From: an uncultured Roseibium sp.
GTDB lineage: Bacteria > Pseudomonadota > Alphaproteobacteria > Rhizobiales > Stappiaceae
DNA length: 64,000 nt
Direction: 5' to 3'
Assembly (NCBI RefSeq): GCF_947494555.1
Contig: NZ_CANLVF010000003.1
Location: 124,001-188,000 of the forward strand
The position numbers were made by a program, and so were the translations under genes. Shown here one piece after another: positions 8,964 through 17,718 of the stretch. Under the pieces are notes generated by a model, which was given only the letters and a program-made list of their open reading frames with translations, was not told the DNA's origin and did no database searches. How positions within the stretch are numbered: the first letter of the stretch is position 1; every line of letters starts with the position of its first letter.

Positions 8964-9596
8964 CTAAGCCAGTCCGGGCCAAAGCACCTTGAGGCTGTCC
9001 GTCATCATTTCCATGGCAATGGCGGCGAGGATCATGCCCATTAACCGGCTCATGACGCTGTTCGCAGTCTCGCCAAGGAACCGCTGCAGAAAGGGAGCTG
9101 CAAAGAAAGTCGCGATCAAGACGGCGATGGAGGCAGCAACAGCGGCGACATAGGCTATCTCCTGACTGAAGTCAGTCACCTGACCGCGAAAAATGATCAT
9201 GGTGGAAATGGATCCCGGACCAAGGAGGATCGGCACCGTCAACGGGTAAATCGCGGGATTGTCCTGCGACTTCATGTTTTCCTTTTCCTTGTCTGTGCCG
9301 TGATGAACCGGCGTGCTTTGGCCTCGTATCAGGTCAAGTGCGATCAGGAGGATCAGGAACCCGCCTGCGAGGCGGAATGCGTCCAGCGAGATGCCGAATA
9401 TCTTCAGGATGATATCGCCGGTCAGTCCGATGAACACGGCCCCAGCGGTCAGGCTGATCAGCAACGTGAAGGCGACTTTCCGTTCAAACGCGGGACCGCG
9501 ATCCGAAGTCAGCGCCAGAAAGACAGGAAGGTTTGCGATCGGGCTCATGATCGCGAACAGCGCGGCGAATGTTTTCAGGAACAGTTCCTGATCCAT
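8964..9596 (-). CDS. MarC/SnatA family membrane protein
   Basis: A 210-residue polytopic protein. The SPIANLPVFLALT motif in helix 1 and the PLTVPILLGPGSI motif near the middle are hallmarks of the MarC family (UPF0056). Six helices are expected in total; the charged loop with HHGTDKEKEN separates the two halves. MarC was once linked to multiple antibiotic resistance, but this is not established, and one archaeal relative (SnatA) moves small neutral amino acids. It sits 21 bp downstream of def on the same strand. Confidence 0.9.
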   Translation of the reverse strand: MDQELFLKTFAALFAIMSPIANLPVFLALTSDRGPAFERKVAFTLLISLTAGAVFIGLTGDIILKIFGISLDAFRLAGGFLILLIALDLIRGQSTPVHHGTDKEKENMKSQDNPAIYPLTVPILLGPGSISTMIIFRGQVTDFSQEIAYVAAVAASIAVLIATFFAAPFLQRFLGETANSVMSRLMGMILAAIAMEMMTDSLKVLWPGLA

Positions 9597-9617
9597 AAGT
9601 GCCCTTCCCCTACCCCT

Positions 9618-10136
9618 TTAGGCCTTGACTGCGAGCTTCGCCTGCTTGGCAAATTTCTTCATGACCCGGTCGCGCTTCAGCTTCGACAGGTAGTCAATGA
9701 ACAATTTCCCGTTGAGGTGGTCAAGCTCGTGTTGAATGCAGGTCGCCAGCAAGCCGTCGGCCTTGATTTCCTGTTCGCCGCCCTCGCGGTCAAGGAACTG
9801 GACGGTCACTTCTGCCGGCCGCTCGACATCCTCGAAATATTCCGGGATCGACAGGCACCCTTCCTGATAGACGGACATGTCTTCGCTCGACCAGACGATT
9901 TTCGGGTTGATGAACACCATCGGCTCCTTGGGCGCATCTTCCTTGGCAACGTCAAGCACGAACATGCGTTTCAGAATACCGATCTGGCTGGCGGCAAGCC
10001 CGATGCCGGGCGCGTCGTACATTGTCTCCAGCATATCGTCGGACAGGGCGCGGATCTCATCGTCAACGGTTTCGATCGGTGCACAGACTTCGCGGAGAAC
10101 CGGGTCGGGAATCGTAATAATCGAGCGTTTTGTCAT
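9618..10136 (-). CDS. def: Peptide deformylase
   Basis: Removes the N-formyl group from nascent proteins. The 172-residue product has all three family motifs: [10 protein letters not shown] (residues 44-53), EGCLSIP (metal ligand Cys94) and HELDHLNG (metal ligands His136 and His140, catalytic Glu137). Length is normal. It starts divergently from rmuC, with about 125 bp between the two starts in which both promoters must lie. Its partner fmt is on the same strand further downstream. Confidence 0.97.
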   Translation of the reverse strand: MTKRSIITIPDPVLREVCAPIETVDDEIRALSDDMLETMYDAPGIGLAASQIGILKRMFVLDVAKEDAPKEPMVFINPKIVWSSEDMSVYQEGCLSIPEYFEDVERPAEVTVQFLDREGGEQEIKADGLLATCIQHELDHLNGKLFIDYLSKLKRDRVMKKFAKQAKLAVKA

Positions 10137-10261
10137 GCGCCTGACATAGGCAATCGTATCGCGGCGGTCAACGCGGAAATCAACCGGTTCGCCTGCGTTT
10201 TCAACGTCTGCGGCAAGCGTTCTGCATGGGCGTTGCAGCCGAATCGTTCTATGTTTGTTTC

Positions 10262-11449
10262 ATGAATGAGATTCTGTTTGAAATTAGCGGGCGTCCGGTG
10301 ACGGTTCTGGAGACTGCGCTTGGGAGCGGGCTGTTCCTTCTGGCAATGATTGTCTGGCTTGTCCTGAAGACGCTGCGCCAGATTCGAGCGCGCGCGGACG
10401 CCGACAGTGCCGCAACCGAGCGCATCCACGAACTTGAAAGCCATCTTTCGCAGCTCCTGAAATCGCAGGGCGAGATGACGGGGCGCATGCAGACGATGGC
10501 GGAGGTGTTCGGATCGCGCCAGTCGGACATGATGCGGGCCGTCAACGAACGGCTCGATGGGATGGGACACAAGCTGGGTCTGTCGATGTCCGACACGACC
10601 AAGAAAACACAGGACGGCCTCAGGCATTTGCATGAACGTCTCGCCGTCATCGACCGGGCGCAGCGCACCATCACCGACCTGTCGGGACAGGTCGGCCAGC
10701 TTCAGGCGATCCTGTCCAACAAGCAGACCCGCGGTGCGTTCGGTCAGGGACGGATGGAAGCCATCATCCAGGATCAGATGGCGCCGAGCACATATTCGTT
10801 CCAGGCAACGCTTTCCAACAACAGCCGACCGGATTGTCTCATCCACATGCCGAACGGTGCGCCATCGCTGGCCATTGATGCGAAGTTTCCGCTGGAAGGC
10901 TTCAACCTGCTGCGCGACGCGGAAACCGAGGAGCAGCTGAAATACGCGCAGGCACAGTTTCGCCGCGACTTTTCCAAGCACATTCAGGACATCAGCGAGA
11001 AATATCTGCTGCCGGGCGAGACCCAGGACACCGCCTTCCTTTTCGTGCCCTCCGAGAGCATCTTTGCGGAACTCAACGAGGGCTTTGAAGATCTGATCCA
11101 GAAAGCCCACAGGGCACGGGTGGTAATCGTGTCCCCGTCGCTTCTCATGCTGTCCATACAGGTTATCCAGTCCGTGCTGCGCGATGCGAAAATGCGCGAA
11201 CAGGCGCACCTCATACAGGCGGAGGTCGGTCACCTGATCACAGACGTAGGCCGCCTCAATGACCGCGTCGGCAAACTTCAGTCGCACTTCGCGCAGGCCA
11301 ACAAGGATATCGACCAGATCCTGATCTCCACAGACAAGATCACCAAACGCAGCCGCAAGATCGAGGATCTCGAACTCGGCGAATTGGAAGCTGCCCGCGA
11401 AGAGGCTTTGCCCGAAGAACCCCGTCTCGCACTCACACCAAAATCATAA
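10262..11449 (+). CDS. rmuC: DNA recombination protein RmuC homologue
   Basis: A 395-residue protein with an N-terminal membrane anchor (about residues 13-33), a coiled-coil region (about 40-150) and the RmuC core that begins at TRGAFGQGRMEA and contains the PD-(D/E)XK-like segment LAIDAKFPLEGF. RmuC is implicated in limiting inversions at short inverted repeats. ATG at 10262 (MNEILFE) is preferred; a start at 10226 would add 12 residues before the membrane helix. It lies divergent from def, a common alphaproteobacterial arrangement. Confidence 0.92.
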   Translation: MNEILFEISGRPVTVLETALGSGLFLLAMIVWLVLKTLRQIRARADADSAATERIHELESHLSQLLKSQGEMTGRMQTMAEVFGSRQSDMMRAVNERLDGMGHKLGLSMSDTTKKTQDGLRHLHERLAVIDRAQRTITDLSGQVGQLQAILSNKQTRGAFGQGRMEAIIQDQMAPSTYSFQATLSNNSRPDCLIHMPNGAPSLAIDAKFPLEGFNLLRDAETEEQLKYAQAQFRRDFSKHIQDISEKYLLPGETQDTAFLFVPSESIFAELNEGFEDLIQKAHRARVVIVSPSLLMLSIQVIQSVLRDAKMREQAHLIQAEVGHLITDVGRLNDRVGKLQSHFAQANKDIDQILISTDKITKRSRKIEDLELGELEAAREEALPEEPRLALTPKS

Positions 11450-11545
11450 GAACTCACATCAAGTTCGCAGGTTTCCCTTTGGCGCTGGCATCCTGCAAGG
11501 CTACACTCCGCACGCTCTTCCCAAGGCAAGCATCAGGTACCGTTC

Positions 11546-11842
11546 ATGTCCTCTTCATCCCGTTTCGATGTTTCAACGGCCGAACCGCCCAACGACTTTT
11601 CCGAACCATTGAAGGCCCTATGGTGGCTCAAGAAAGGCGGGCTTACTCTTGGCCCGGAATGGGAGAAGGCACACGAGATCTGTCAGGGTGCCGAAGGCGA
11701 GCCCGCCCATGACTGGGTGCATGCGCTCTGCCATCTGATCGAAGGCGATCATGGCAATGCGGGTTACTGGTTCCGCATGGCCGGCAAACCTGTCCAGCGT
11801 GACACCGAGGCGCTCTGGCAGGATATGGCGCAGTCCCTTTAG
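11546..11842 (+). CDS. Conserved hypothetical protein, alphaproteobacterial
   Basis: A 98-residue soluble protein rich in Trp and His, with the blocks ALWWLKKGG, EKAHEICQG, DWVHALCHLIEGD and YWFRMAGKP. I recognise this as a short protein conserved in rhizobia-like genomes without assigned function. The pattern suggests a small all-helical fold. It ends only 7 bp before the convergent end of the NlpC/P60 gene. Confidence 0.75.
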   Translation: MSSSSRFDVSTAEPPNDFSEPLKALWWLKKGGLTLGPEWEKAHEICQGAEGEPAHDWVHALCHLIEGDHGNAGYWFRMAGKPVQRDTEALWQDMAQSL

Positions 11843-11849
11843 CGGGCGG

Positions 11850-12716
11850 CTAGGACAGACGGCGGGCCCGGGTGACGTTGCCCCACTCGGTCGAGGCAAT
11901 GCGCTCGATCGCGCGGTCAAGCGGTTCATAGGCGACCGTCATCGTGAAGCCATTGGCATGCAGCAACGTGTTCGGCCCGGTCACGATGGCAACGTGACCC
12001 TTCCAGAAAATCAGGTCACCGCGCAGATATTTGGATAAATCGTTATGCGGGATCTCATGTCCTGCGTCCGTTTCCTGCATGTCGCTGTCGCGCGGTATGT
12101 CCAATCCGCCGGCCTGCGCCGCAAGCTGGACCAGCGCCGAGCAATCAAGACCGACACTGGTTCGTCCGCCCCAAAGATACGGCGCACCGAGCATTTCCTC
12201 GGCGACCGAAACCCAATCGTCGTCGAAAACGGTCAGCGGAACCAGATGTTTGGCGACAACAGCCGAACCGTCGCTCAGGATGGCATAAGTCAGTCCCCGC
12301 GTTTCCGTTTCGCCGACCACAGTCACGTTGCTTCCGATCGACAACATGCCGCGCGGCGGAAATTTCAGGTCCGGTGCAGGGTAGCGGTAGGTGCGCATGG
12401 CGCGCACGCGATGCGTTGCCGCCGTGACCTGGCCGAGGCCGTCTGAAGAAAACCAGCCGACATAGCCGTCCGTGTCGAGCTGCCCCCAGGCCCACCCCTC
12501 AGCGGTTTGCTCATAAACGGTGATCCATTCGCCGTGGAGCGCTTCGGTATCAATCGGACAGTCCGGCCTTGCGTGTGGCCGGATGGCGAGACTGTCGGCC
12601 GAGACCTGAAAGACCTCGCCATCAACGAAGCGCTCCGCATCGGCTTGCCCTTCATAGTCGCGGGCCGCCAGGTCAGGTCTCACGGGGTGCAGGCGGCGGT
12701 CGAAAGCGTGGGTCAT
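11850..12716 (-). CDS. NlpC/P60 family cell-wall hydrolase with SH3 domain
   Basis: A 288-residue putative peptidoglycan endopeptidase. The C-terminal NlpC/P60 domain (about 165-288) shows the catalytic triad as Cys192 in GLDCSALVQ, His241 in WKGHVAIV and His253 in LLHANGF. The preceding 60-160 region, with WAWGQL and DGYVGWF, resembles a bacterial SH3 domain. No signal peptide is evident, as is common in this subgroup. It lies downstream of the leucyl aminopeptidase and MarR genes on the same strand; related neighbourhoods pair the peptidase and the hydrolase. Confidence 0.9.
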   Translation of the reverse strand: MTHAFDRRLHPVRPDLAARDYEGQADAERFVDGEVFQVSADSLAIRPHARPDCPIDTEALHGEWITVYEQTAEGWAWGQLDTDGYVGWFSSDGLGQVTAATHRVRAMRTYRYPAPDLKFPPRGMLSIGSNVTVVGETETRGLTYAILSDGSAVVAKHLVPLTVFDDDWVSVAEEMLGAPYLWGGRTSVGLDCSALVQLAAQAGGLDIPRDSDMQETDAGHEIPHNDLSKYLRGDLIFWKGHVAIVTGPNTLLHANGFTMTVAYEPLDRAIERIASTEWGNVTRARRLS

Positions 12717-12749
12717 GTTCGAACTTCATTTCCTGCAAAGAGATGGCAG

Positions 12750-13100
12750 TCAGCGCGGCAATTCCTTGGCCTTGTCTACCACAAGATCGCCAAGTTGCTC
12801 CAGATAGAGCGCGCCGGAAACGGTACGCGTGATAATGACATTGCGCTTGTCGGCCTCGTCGCGCTTGCGGGACAGAAGCCTCATACCGCCGAGCGTGTCG
12901 AGCGCCCTGGTAATAGCTGGCTTCGTGACATTCAACTTGGCAGCAAGGCCACGCACCGTATGGGGCGGCGGTTCCAGGTAGACGGTCAGCAGGATTGTCA
13001 GCTGGCGCGCGGACAGATCCTGTTCACTGTCACGGACCAGCGACAGATTGACTTCATGCAACAATTTCAGGGCCTGAGAGGCGCGTATGTCGACAGCCAT
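12750..13100 (-). CDS. MarR-type winged-helix regulator
   Basis: A 116-residue DNA-binding protein. The central part, with LSARQLTILLTVYL, a recognition helix region VTKPAITRALDTL and a beta-wing containing KRDEADKRN, follows the MarR family plan. It is short for MarR (usually 135-150) because the dimerising termini are trimmed. The LAAKLNVTKPAITR helix-turn-helix is clear. Ligand and target are unknown; it lies between the aminopeptidase and NlpC/P60 genes on the same strand. Confidence 0.82.
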   Translation of the reverse strand: MAVDIRASQALKLLHEVNLSLVRDSEQDLSARQLTILLTVYLEPPPHTVRGLAAKLNVTKPAITRALDTLGGMRLLSRKRDEADKRNVIITRTVSGALYLEQLGDLVVDKAKELPR

Positions 13101-13158
13101 ATCCGAGCCGGTGTTTCCTTCCTGGCTGCTATCGAACCATAAAAACGTTTCGGAGCCG

Positions 13159-14523
13159 TTATTTTTTGACCGTGTATCGCTCCGCGATCAGATCGAACAG
13201 GCAGCGGATCCCTTGGGCTTCTCCGCCGACCGGCTTGCCGGGACGGTCTGCTGGCGTCCAGCCGTAAATGTCGAAATGAACCCAGCTATCGGTGTTTTCG
13301 ACAAATCGCGAGAGAAACAATGCCGCCGTGATCGAGCCGGCGAAGCCTGCGCCCGAGGTGTTGATGTGATTGATGTCCGCCACCTTGCTGTCGAGATACT
13401 TCATGTAGGGTTCCCACAAAGGAAGGCGCCAAAGGGGGTCGGTGGACGCTTCGGCCATTACGGCAATCTCTTCCGCAAGGTCGTCGTCATGGGTGTAGAA
13501 CGGCGGCAGATCCGGCCCGAGCGCGACCCTGGCCGCACCGGTCAGCGTTGCCATGTCAACCAGAAGATCCGGGCTCTCTTCATCGGCCAGCGCAAGTGCA
13601 TCGCCGAGGATCAGACGGCCCTCGGCATCCGTGTTGCCGATCTCGACACTCAACCCCTTGCGGCTGGACAGGATGTCGCCCGGCCTGAACGCGTTCGCGG
13701 AAACAGCGTTTTCAACGCATGGCACGATGACACGAAGACGCACAGGAAGCGCGGACGCCATGATCATCGCGGCAAGGCCCAGAACGTTGGCGGCTCCGCC
13801 CATATCCTTTTTCATCAGGGACATGGAGTTTCCAGGCTTCAGATTGAGCCCGCCGGTGTCGAAGATCACGCCCTTGCCGACAAGGGTCACTTTCGGGTCG
13901 TCCGCGTTGCCCCAGGCAAAATCGGCGAGGCGAGGCGCCCGTGAACTTGCGCGTCCGACGGCGTGCACCATCGGGAAATTTTCACTGAGGAGATCATCGC
14001 CGACAATGATGCGCCCTGCCCCACCGTGGCTCTTGAAGAGCGCCTCGACTGCAGCTGCCAACTCTGCCGGCCCGAGGTCATTGGCCGGCGTGTTGATGAG
14101 GTCCCGGGCGGTCTTCACGCCCTCAAGAATGATATGGATCCGGTCGAGGTCAACATCATCGGCCAGCCCAAGCCGGTGATTTTTTTTCGACGGGGTCACA
14201 TAGCGCTCAAACCGGTATGCCGACAGCGCAAACCCGAGCGCGGCCTGTTCGGGGTCGGGAAATCCATCGCTGAGAAAATAATCGCCGCCGGGGAGGCTTT
14301 TAACGAGACTGCCCAGGAGAAACGGGTGCGGCAGGCCGGTGTCGTCGACACCGAGCAGCACCACTGCACCTGTTCCATCGCTGTCCGGCACCAGGAGATG
14401 CGAAGACGGTTTGCCCTTGAAGTCGTTGAGCGATGACCATTGCCCGGCGCGCGCACCCAATCCGGCAAGTTCACCCTCCAGGGATGACTCGGTGACCGCG
14501 ATGATCGGAGTCGGGTCAGACAT
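13159..14523 (-). CDS. Leucyl aminopeptidase family protein (M17)
   Basis: A 454-residue cytosolic metallo-aminopeptidase. The M17 signature NTDAEGRL is present, preceded by metal-binding GKGVIFDTGGLNLKP (Lys and Asp ligands) and KKDMGGAANVLG. ATG at 14523 (MSDPTP) is preferred over an in-frame TTG at 14589, which has no ribosome site. It belongs to the shorter alphaproteobacterial M17 group rather than PepA of about 500 residues. It is transcribed divergently from tadD. Confidence 0.92.
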   Translation of the reverse strand: MSDPTPIIAVTESSLEGELAGLGARAGQWSSLNDFKGKPSSHLLVPDSDGTGAVVLLGVDDTGLPHPFLLGSLVKSLPGGDYFLSDGFPDPEQAALGFALSAYRFERYVTPSKKNHRLGLADDVDLDRIHIILEGVKTARDLINTPANDLGPAELAAAVEALFKSHGGAGRIIVGDDLLSENFPMVHAVGRASSRAPRLADFAWGNADDPKVTLVGKGVIFDTGGLNLKPGNSMSLMKKDMGGAANVLGLAAMIMASALPVRLRVIVPCVENAVSANAFRPGDILSSRKGLSVEIGNTDAEGRLILGDALALADEESPDLLVDMATLTGAARVALGPDLPPFYTHDDDLAEEIAVMAEASTDPLWRLPLWEPYMKYLDSKVADINHINTSGAGFAGSITAALFLSRFVENTDSWVHFDIYGWTPADRPGKPVGGEAQGIRCLFDLIAERYTVKK

Positions 14524-14663
14524 TTCAGATTTGCGGACCAGGGATTCACGCACGTTTTGCACTCCGTTGAGCTGATTGGATTGGACCAACAGGTAAGCCG
14601 CCTTGCCGGAAGACGCAACAACCGCTGCAAACCGTCATGCAAACTTGCATTTCGCAACGCTGC

Positions 14664-14671
14664 TTAACCAT
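14664..14671. promoter_or_regulatory. CtrA-like half-site upstream of tadD
   Basis: TTAACCAT, the octamer typical of CtrA recognition in alphaproteobacteria, lies 67 bp upstream of the tadD start, with a GGTTAATTA 8 bp further on. A matching octamer is upstream of cpaB at 27073. The two halves here are not at the canonical spacing. Confidence 0.4.
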
Positions 14672-14737
14672 CCATTAGGGTTAATTATCTATTTCTCTAG
14701 GGGAACGACACAGCTGCGGACAACAAGGATGTTGAAA

Positions 14738-15520
14738 ATGCACGCGCCCAGAACCGGATCCGTAATTCGCCGCTCCAAACTGGTACCGGCGCTCGTGGCC
14801 CTAACCGCGCTTGCCTTCGTGACCGGCTGTGCCTCGAACAAGTCCAATACCGGCACCTATTCTCCAGCCTCCGGCAAGCACTCGGTTTCCCCGGGTTCGA
14901 ACCTGGCACGCGCCGAGGTTTCGAAATGGGCGAAGTCCTATGAGCGGGACCGCAGCAATCGGAACGCGATCCTCGGATATTCCAATGCCTTGAGCCAGAA
15001 CGGACAGATCGAGCAGTCGATGGCCGTGCTTCGGGCAGGCGTGATCAGCCATCAGAAGGATCGTGAAATAGCATCCGCCTACGGCAAGATCCTGGCGATG
15101 AACGGACGTTTCGACGAAGCGCTCAACGTTCTCAAGCGCGCGCAGCGGCCCGATATGCCGGACTGGAAGATCATGTCGGCTGAGGCCGCGATCTACGATC
15201 AGACGGGCAATCACGAAAAGGCGCGCAGGCTTTACAAACAGGCGCTGAAAATTGCGCCGGACGATCCGAGCCTTTTGAACAATCTCGGACTGTCCTATTT
15301 GCTCTCCAACAAACTGCCCGACGCCGAATACACCTTGCGCCGCGCGACTAGCCTGCCGGGCGCAGACAGCCGCGTTCGCCAGAACCTGGCATTGGTCCTC
15401 GGCATCCAGGGCAAATTCGACGAAGCGGTCGAGGTCGCCACATCCGAGCTGGATCCGCGCCAGGCGCAAGCCAACATCGCCTACCTGCGCACGATGATGC
15501 AGAACCGTCAGCGCGGCTGA
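14738..15520 (+). CDS. tadD: TadD-like TPR lipoprotein of Tad pilus assembly
   Basis: A 260-residue lipoprotein. ATG at 14738 follows an AAGGA site. The signal peptide ends in the lipobox VTGC with acylated Cys near residue 31. Tetratricopeptide-like repeats span about residues 70-250, including EKARRLYKQALKIAPDD and LLNNLGLSYLLSNKLPDAE. TadD proteins act in outer-membrane secretin assembly for Flp pili. In most tad loci tadD follows tadC directly; here it is 3.6 kb away and on the opposite strand, with an accessory segment between. Confidence 0.85.
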   Translation: MHAPRTGSVIRRSKLVPALVALTALAFVTGCASNKSNTGTYSPASGKHSVSPGSNLARAEVSKWAKSYERDRSNRNAILGYSNALSQNGQIEQSMAVLRAGVISHQKDREIASAYGKILAMNGRFDEALNVLKRAQRPDMPDWKIMSAEAAIYDQTGNHEKARRLYKQALKIAPDDPSLLNNLGLSYLLSNKLPDAEYTLRRATSLPGADSRVRQNLALVLGIQGKFDEAVEVATSELDPRQAQANIAYLRTMMQNRQRG

Positions 15521-15691
15521 CGTCGTCCCGGCAACTCCAAGGCAGACTTTAAGACTCTGTGCGATTTGTCCCGTTTGTGCGGGATAGGACGCGCACACGC
15601 CGGATGGCTCTACGTTAGCAAGCACATGACGTTTTGGTCTTGCGAAACCGGATGCGGGTGGAGGCAATGCTACCTGTTCGCCCGGAATGGG

Positions 15692-16189
15692 TTAGGCACT
15701 TATTCCAAGCGACAGTCTGTGTTCCTTGCCGATCCGACCTGAATAGAGCGGACCGCTGTCAGTCATTCCGAAACTGAGGTAGACGGCCAATGCTGCGGTA
15801 TTGCCCGCGTCTACCGCAAGGACAAGACTTTTGGCGTCTGGCCAGCGGGTCGCCGCCGCATGGACTGTTTGCTCGAATGCTTCCTTGCCGAGCCCCTGTC
15901 CCTGCCAGCGTCGATCGATTTTGAGTGCGTGCAGCGACACGGCGCCGGGCTCTACCCAGTCGGGTGACGAAGGCGGCCGTTTCAAAACCACAAGGCCCAC
16001 CACTTCTTCGTCTTTAAGAAAACAATACCCTCTCAGGGTTTCGCTTTGCTCAGACGCGATCAAATCGAGTGAACTCTCGAATGTGCCCCCAAAATCAACT
16101 TGCGCCGGAGATACCTCCAAACTTCGCGCAAAGCTTACTTGAGCCGGATTGAGTTCGGCGAAATCCAGTATCCTGAGGCGTCTGCTCAT
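15692..16189 (-). CDS. GNAT family N-acetyltransferase
   Basis: A 165-residue acetyltransferase. The acetyl-CoA loop is RRWQGQGLGKEAF (about residues 93-105), followed by LVLAVDAGNTAALAVYLSFGM, a late GNAT motif. The N-terminal third is variable and gives no substrate hint. It lies in the accessory stretch between tadD and tadC, oriented away from tadD, with no obvious partner. Confidence 0.85.
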   Translation of the reverse strand: MSRRLRILDFAELNPAQVSFARSLEVSPAQVDFGGTFESSLDLIASEQSETLRGYCFLKDEEVVGLVVLKRPPSSPDWVEPGAVSLHALKIDRRWQGQGLGKEAFEQTVHAAATRWPDAKSLVLAVDAGNTAALAVYLSFGMTDSGPLYSGRIGKEHRLSLGISA

Positions 16190-16190
16190 C

Positions 16191-16209
16191 TTATACCAAG
16201 CTCAAGAAA
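16191..16209. repeat. 19-bp dispersed repeat, copy 2
   Basis: TTATACCAAGCTCAAGAAA, identical to 5146-5164. This copy starts directly upstream of the acetyltransferase start codon (16189). Both copies are intergenic. Confidence 0.6.
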
Positions 16210-16379
16210 TAAGAACCGATCTGACCGCGTTTGATGGCTTTTCTAAGGGATGAGGATTTAAAGGGCATTTGTCATTGCCGGAGTGTTCAAATCAGCCGGT
16301 CGGAAGGAGAACAAGACCGGTCTTTGCGAATGCCCCTTTGTTTCCGAACACGCGAACGGCAACACCGTCGAACTGCCTT

Positions 16380-17099
16380 TCAGCCTTTGCGGCCCAGATA
16401 AACGGACTGGGTGACTTCGCGTCCGGGCTGCAACGGGTTTTCAAAAACCACAGGCTCGACCCAGGCCGCATCGAATGGATCGGCCAGCAAGGCCACGATG
16501 GCATCGTCCGGTGCTTCATCCGACCAGAGCCCAACGATCCCTCCGGGTTTCAAAAAACGCTGTACAGCGCGCAGTCCCTCGGCGGTGTAGAAACCTTTTG
16601 ACCCGCTATGGAGGAGCCGCTCCGGCGTGTGATCGATATCGATCAGGATTGCATCATACTGGCGTCCGGGCTTCTGTGCATCGAAGCCGGCCTGCGAGGC
16701 CGCCAGCGCAAAGAAGTCTCCTTCAATCAGCCGGCAGCGCGGATCATCGGCAAGCTCGGTCCCCATCGGCACCAATCCTTCCCGGTGCCAGCGGATAACA
16801 GGTTCCAGCAGATCCACCACATCGAGTCCGGAAACGCTGTCATGTGCCAGAACGGCTTTCGCGGTGTAGCCAAGTCCGAGGCCACCGACAAGGACGTCCA
16901 GCTTTTCGCCCGTCAGCGCGGTCACTCCCTTGTCGGCCAGCGCGACTTCTGACGCGGTGAACAGGCTCGACATCAGATGCTCTTCACCGAGCAGTATTTC
17001 AAAGACATCAGTCTGGAGAGACAAAATGTGCCTCCGCCGCAACGAAATCGCACCAATCGGCGTTGGGGCGTAATCCAATTCTTCAAACAGTGAGCTCAT
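16380..17099 (-). CDS. Spermidine-synthase-like SAM-binding protein
   Basis: A 239-residue Rossmann-fold protein. The glycine-rich SAM motif appears as VGGLGLGYTA (about residues 70-80), followed by acidic VVDLLEPV and later ILIDIDHTPE and FLKPGGIVGLWSD, the order seen in the spermidine synthase/methyltransferase superfamily. Polyamine-synthase catalytic residues cannot be confirmed, so a methyltransferase of unknown substrate is equally likely. ATG at 17099 is chosen; upstream in-frame starts add low-complexity residues and run toward the IS remnant. Confidence 0.75.
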   Translation of the reverse strand: MSSLFEELDYAPTPIGAISLRRRHILSLQTDVFEILLGEEHLMSSLFTASEVALADKGVTALTGEKLDVLVGGLGLGYTAKAVLAHDSVSGLDVVDLLEPVIRWHREGLVPMGTELADDPRCRLIEGDFFALAASQAGFDAQKPGRQYDAILIDIDHTPERLLHSGSKGFYTAEGLRAVQRFLKPGGIVGLWSDEAPDDAIVALLADPFDAAWVEPVVFENPLQPGREVTQSVYLGRKG

Positions 17100-17142
17100 C
17101 GCTGCAGCGTGGCAGTTTAAAAGAGCCATTGGAAGCGGAGAG

Positions 17143-17418
17143 TTACGGCAATCCGGAACAATATTCCGACACGGAGCGGAGCGTCGACACATCCATCATC
17201 GACTCCGCGAGCAGCTTCTCCAGTTTTGCGCTATCTTCTTCAAGCGCCTTCAGCCGTTTGGCATCAGCCACCTCCATCCCGCCGTACTTTGAGCGCCGCT
17301 TGTAAAACGTCGCATCGCTGATGCCATATTTGCGGCATAGCTCGGCGACCGAAACACCCGCCTGATGTTCTTTCAAAATGCCAATGACCTGTTCTTCGGA
17401 GAACCTGGACTGTTTCAT
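17143..17418 (-). pseudogene. Truncated IS3-family transposase OrfA
   Basis: The 91-residue frame begins MKQSRFSEEQVIGILKEHQ and continues through CRKYGISDATFYKRRSKYGG and a leucine-zipper-like RLKALEEDSAKLEKLLAES, the classical OrfA of the IS3 family (helix-turn-helix plus leucine zipper). Compared with usual OrfA sequences, FYKW has become FYKR. The last roughly 10 residues differ from the family and there is no downstream OrfB (DDE integrase). It marks the border of the accessory segment between tadC and tadD. Confidence 0.8.
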
Positions 17419-17481
17419 CGTCCGTATCCTTCAATTGGGAACAGACTAACCTCAAAACGAGGAGTTTTCAGGGGAGCATGT
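17143..17481 (-). mobile_element. Remnant of an IS3-family insertion sequence
   Basis: The segment keeps the upstream end and OrfA of an IS3-family element but no OrfB. Reading on the minus strand, TGACATGCTCCCC near 17481 could be the terminal inverted repeat, followed by a short leader and the OrfA start at 17418. Similarity to OrfA ends near 17172, after which the frame runs into unrelated sequence. The element is therefore truncated and cannot move on its own. Confidence 0.65.
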
Positions 17482-17718
17482 CAGTTTCGCTTGCTCGCCT
17501 CTTTGATCCCCAAATGGAACGGATCAAGACCTGAGAACGCCATCTGTCAGCCGACGATCGCGCGCAGACACTCTTCCAGATCGGGTCGGGAAGTTTTCCG
17601 ATCGACAGGCGGTTTTGCCTCACTCGCAGAGACCAAAGACCGGTCACCGACAGCACGAACCAGACTGCGCGCACCCTTTTTGTAATTCGAACCAGTCCCG
17701 CCCAAGTGGCGGAACGCG

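Noticed and set aside
10133..11287. A 384-codon minus-strand frame inside rmuC
   Set aside because: Antisense shadow; the plus-strand frame carries the RmuC core motif and a normal N-terminal anchor.
17468..17674. Minus-strand frame next to the IS3 remnant considered as another transposase fragment
   Set aside because: Arg/Ser-rich translation shows no transposase signature that I can recognise.
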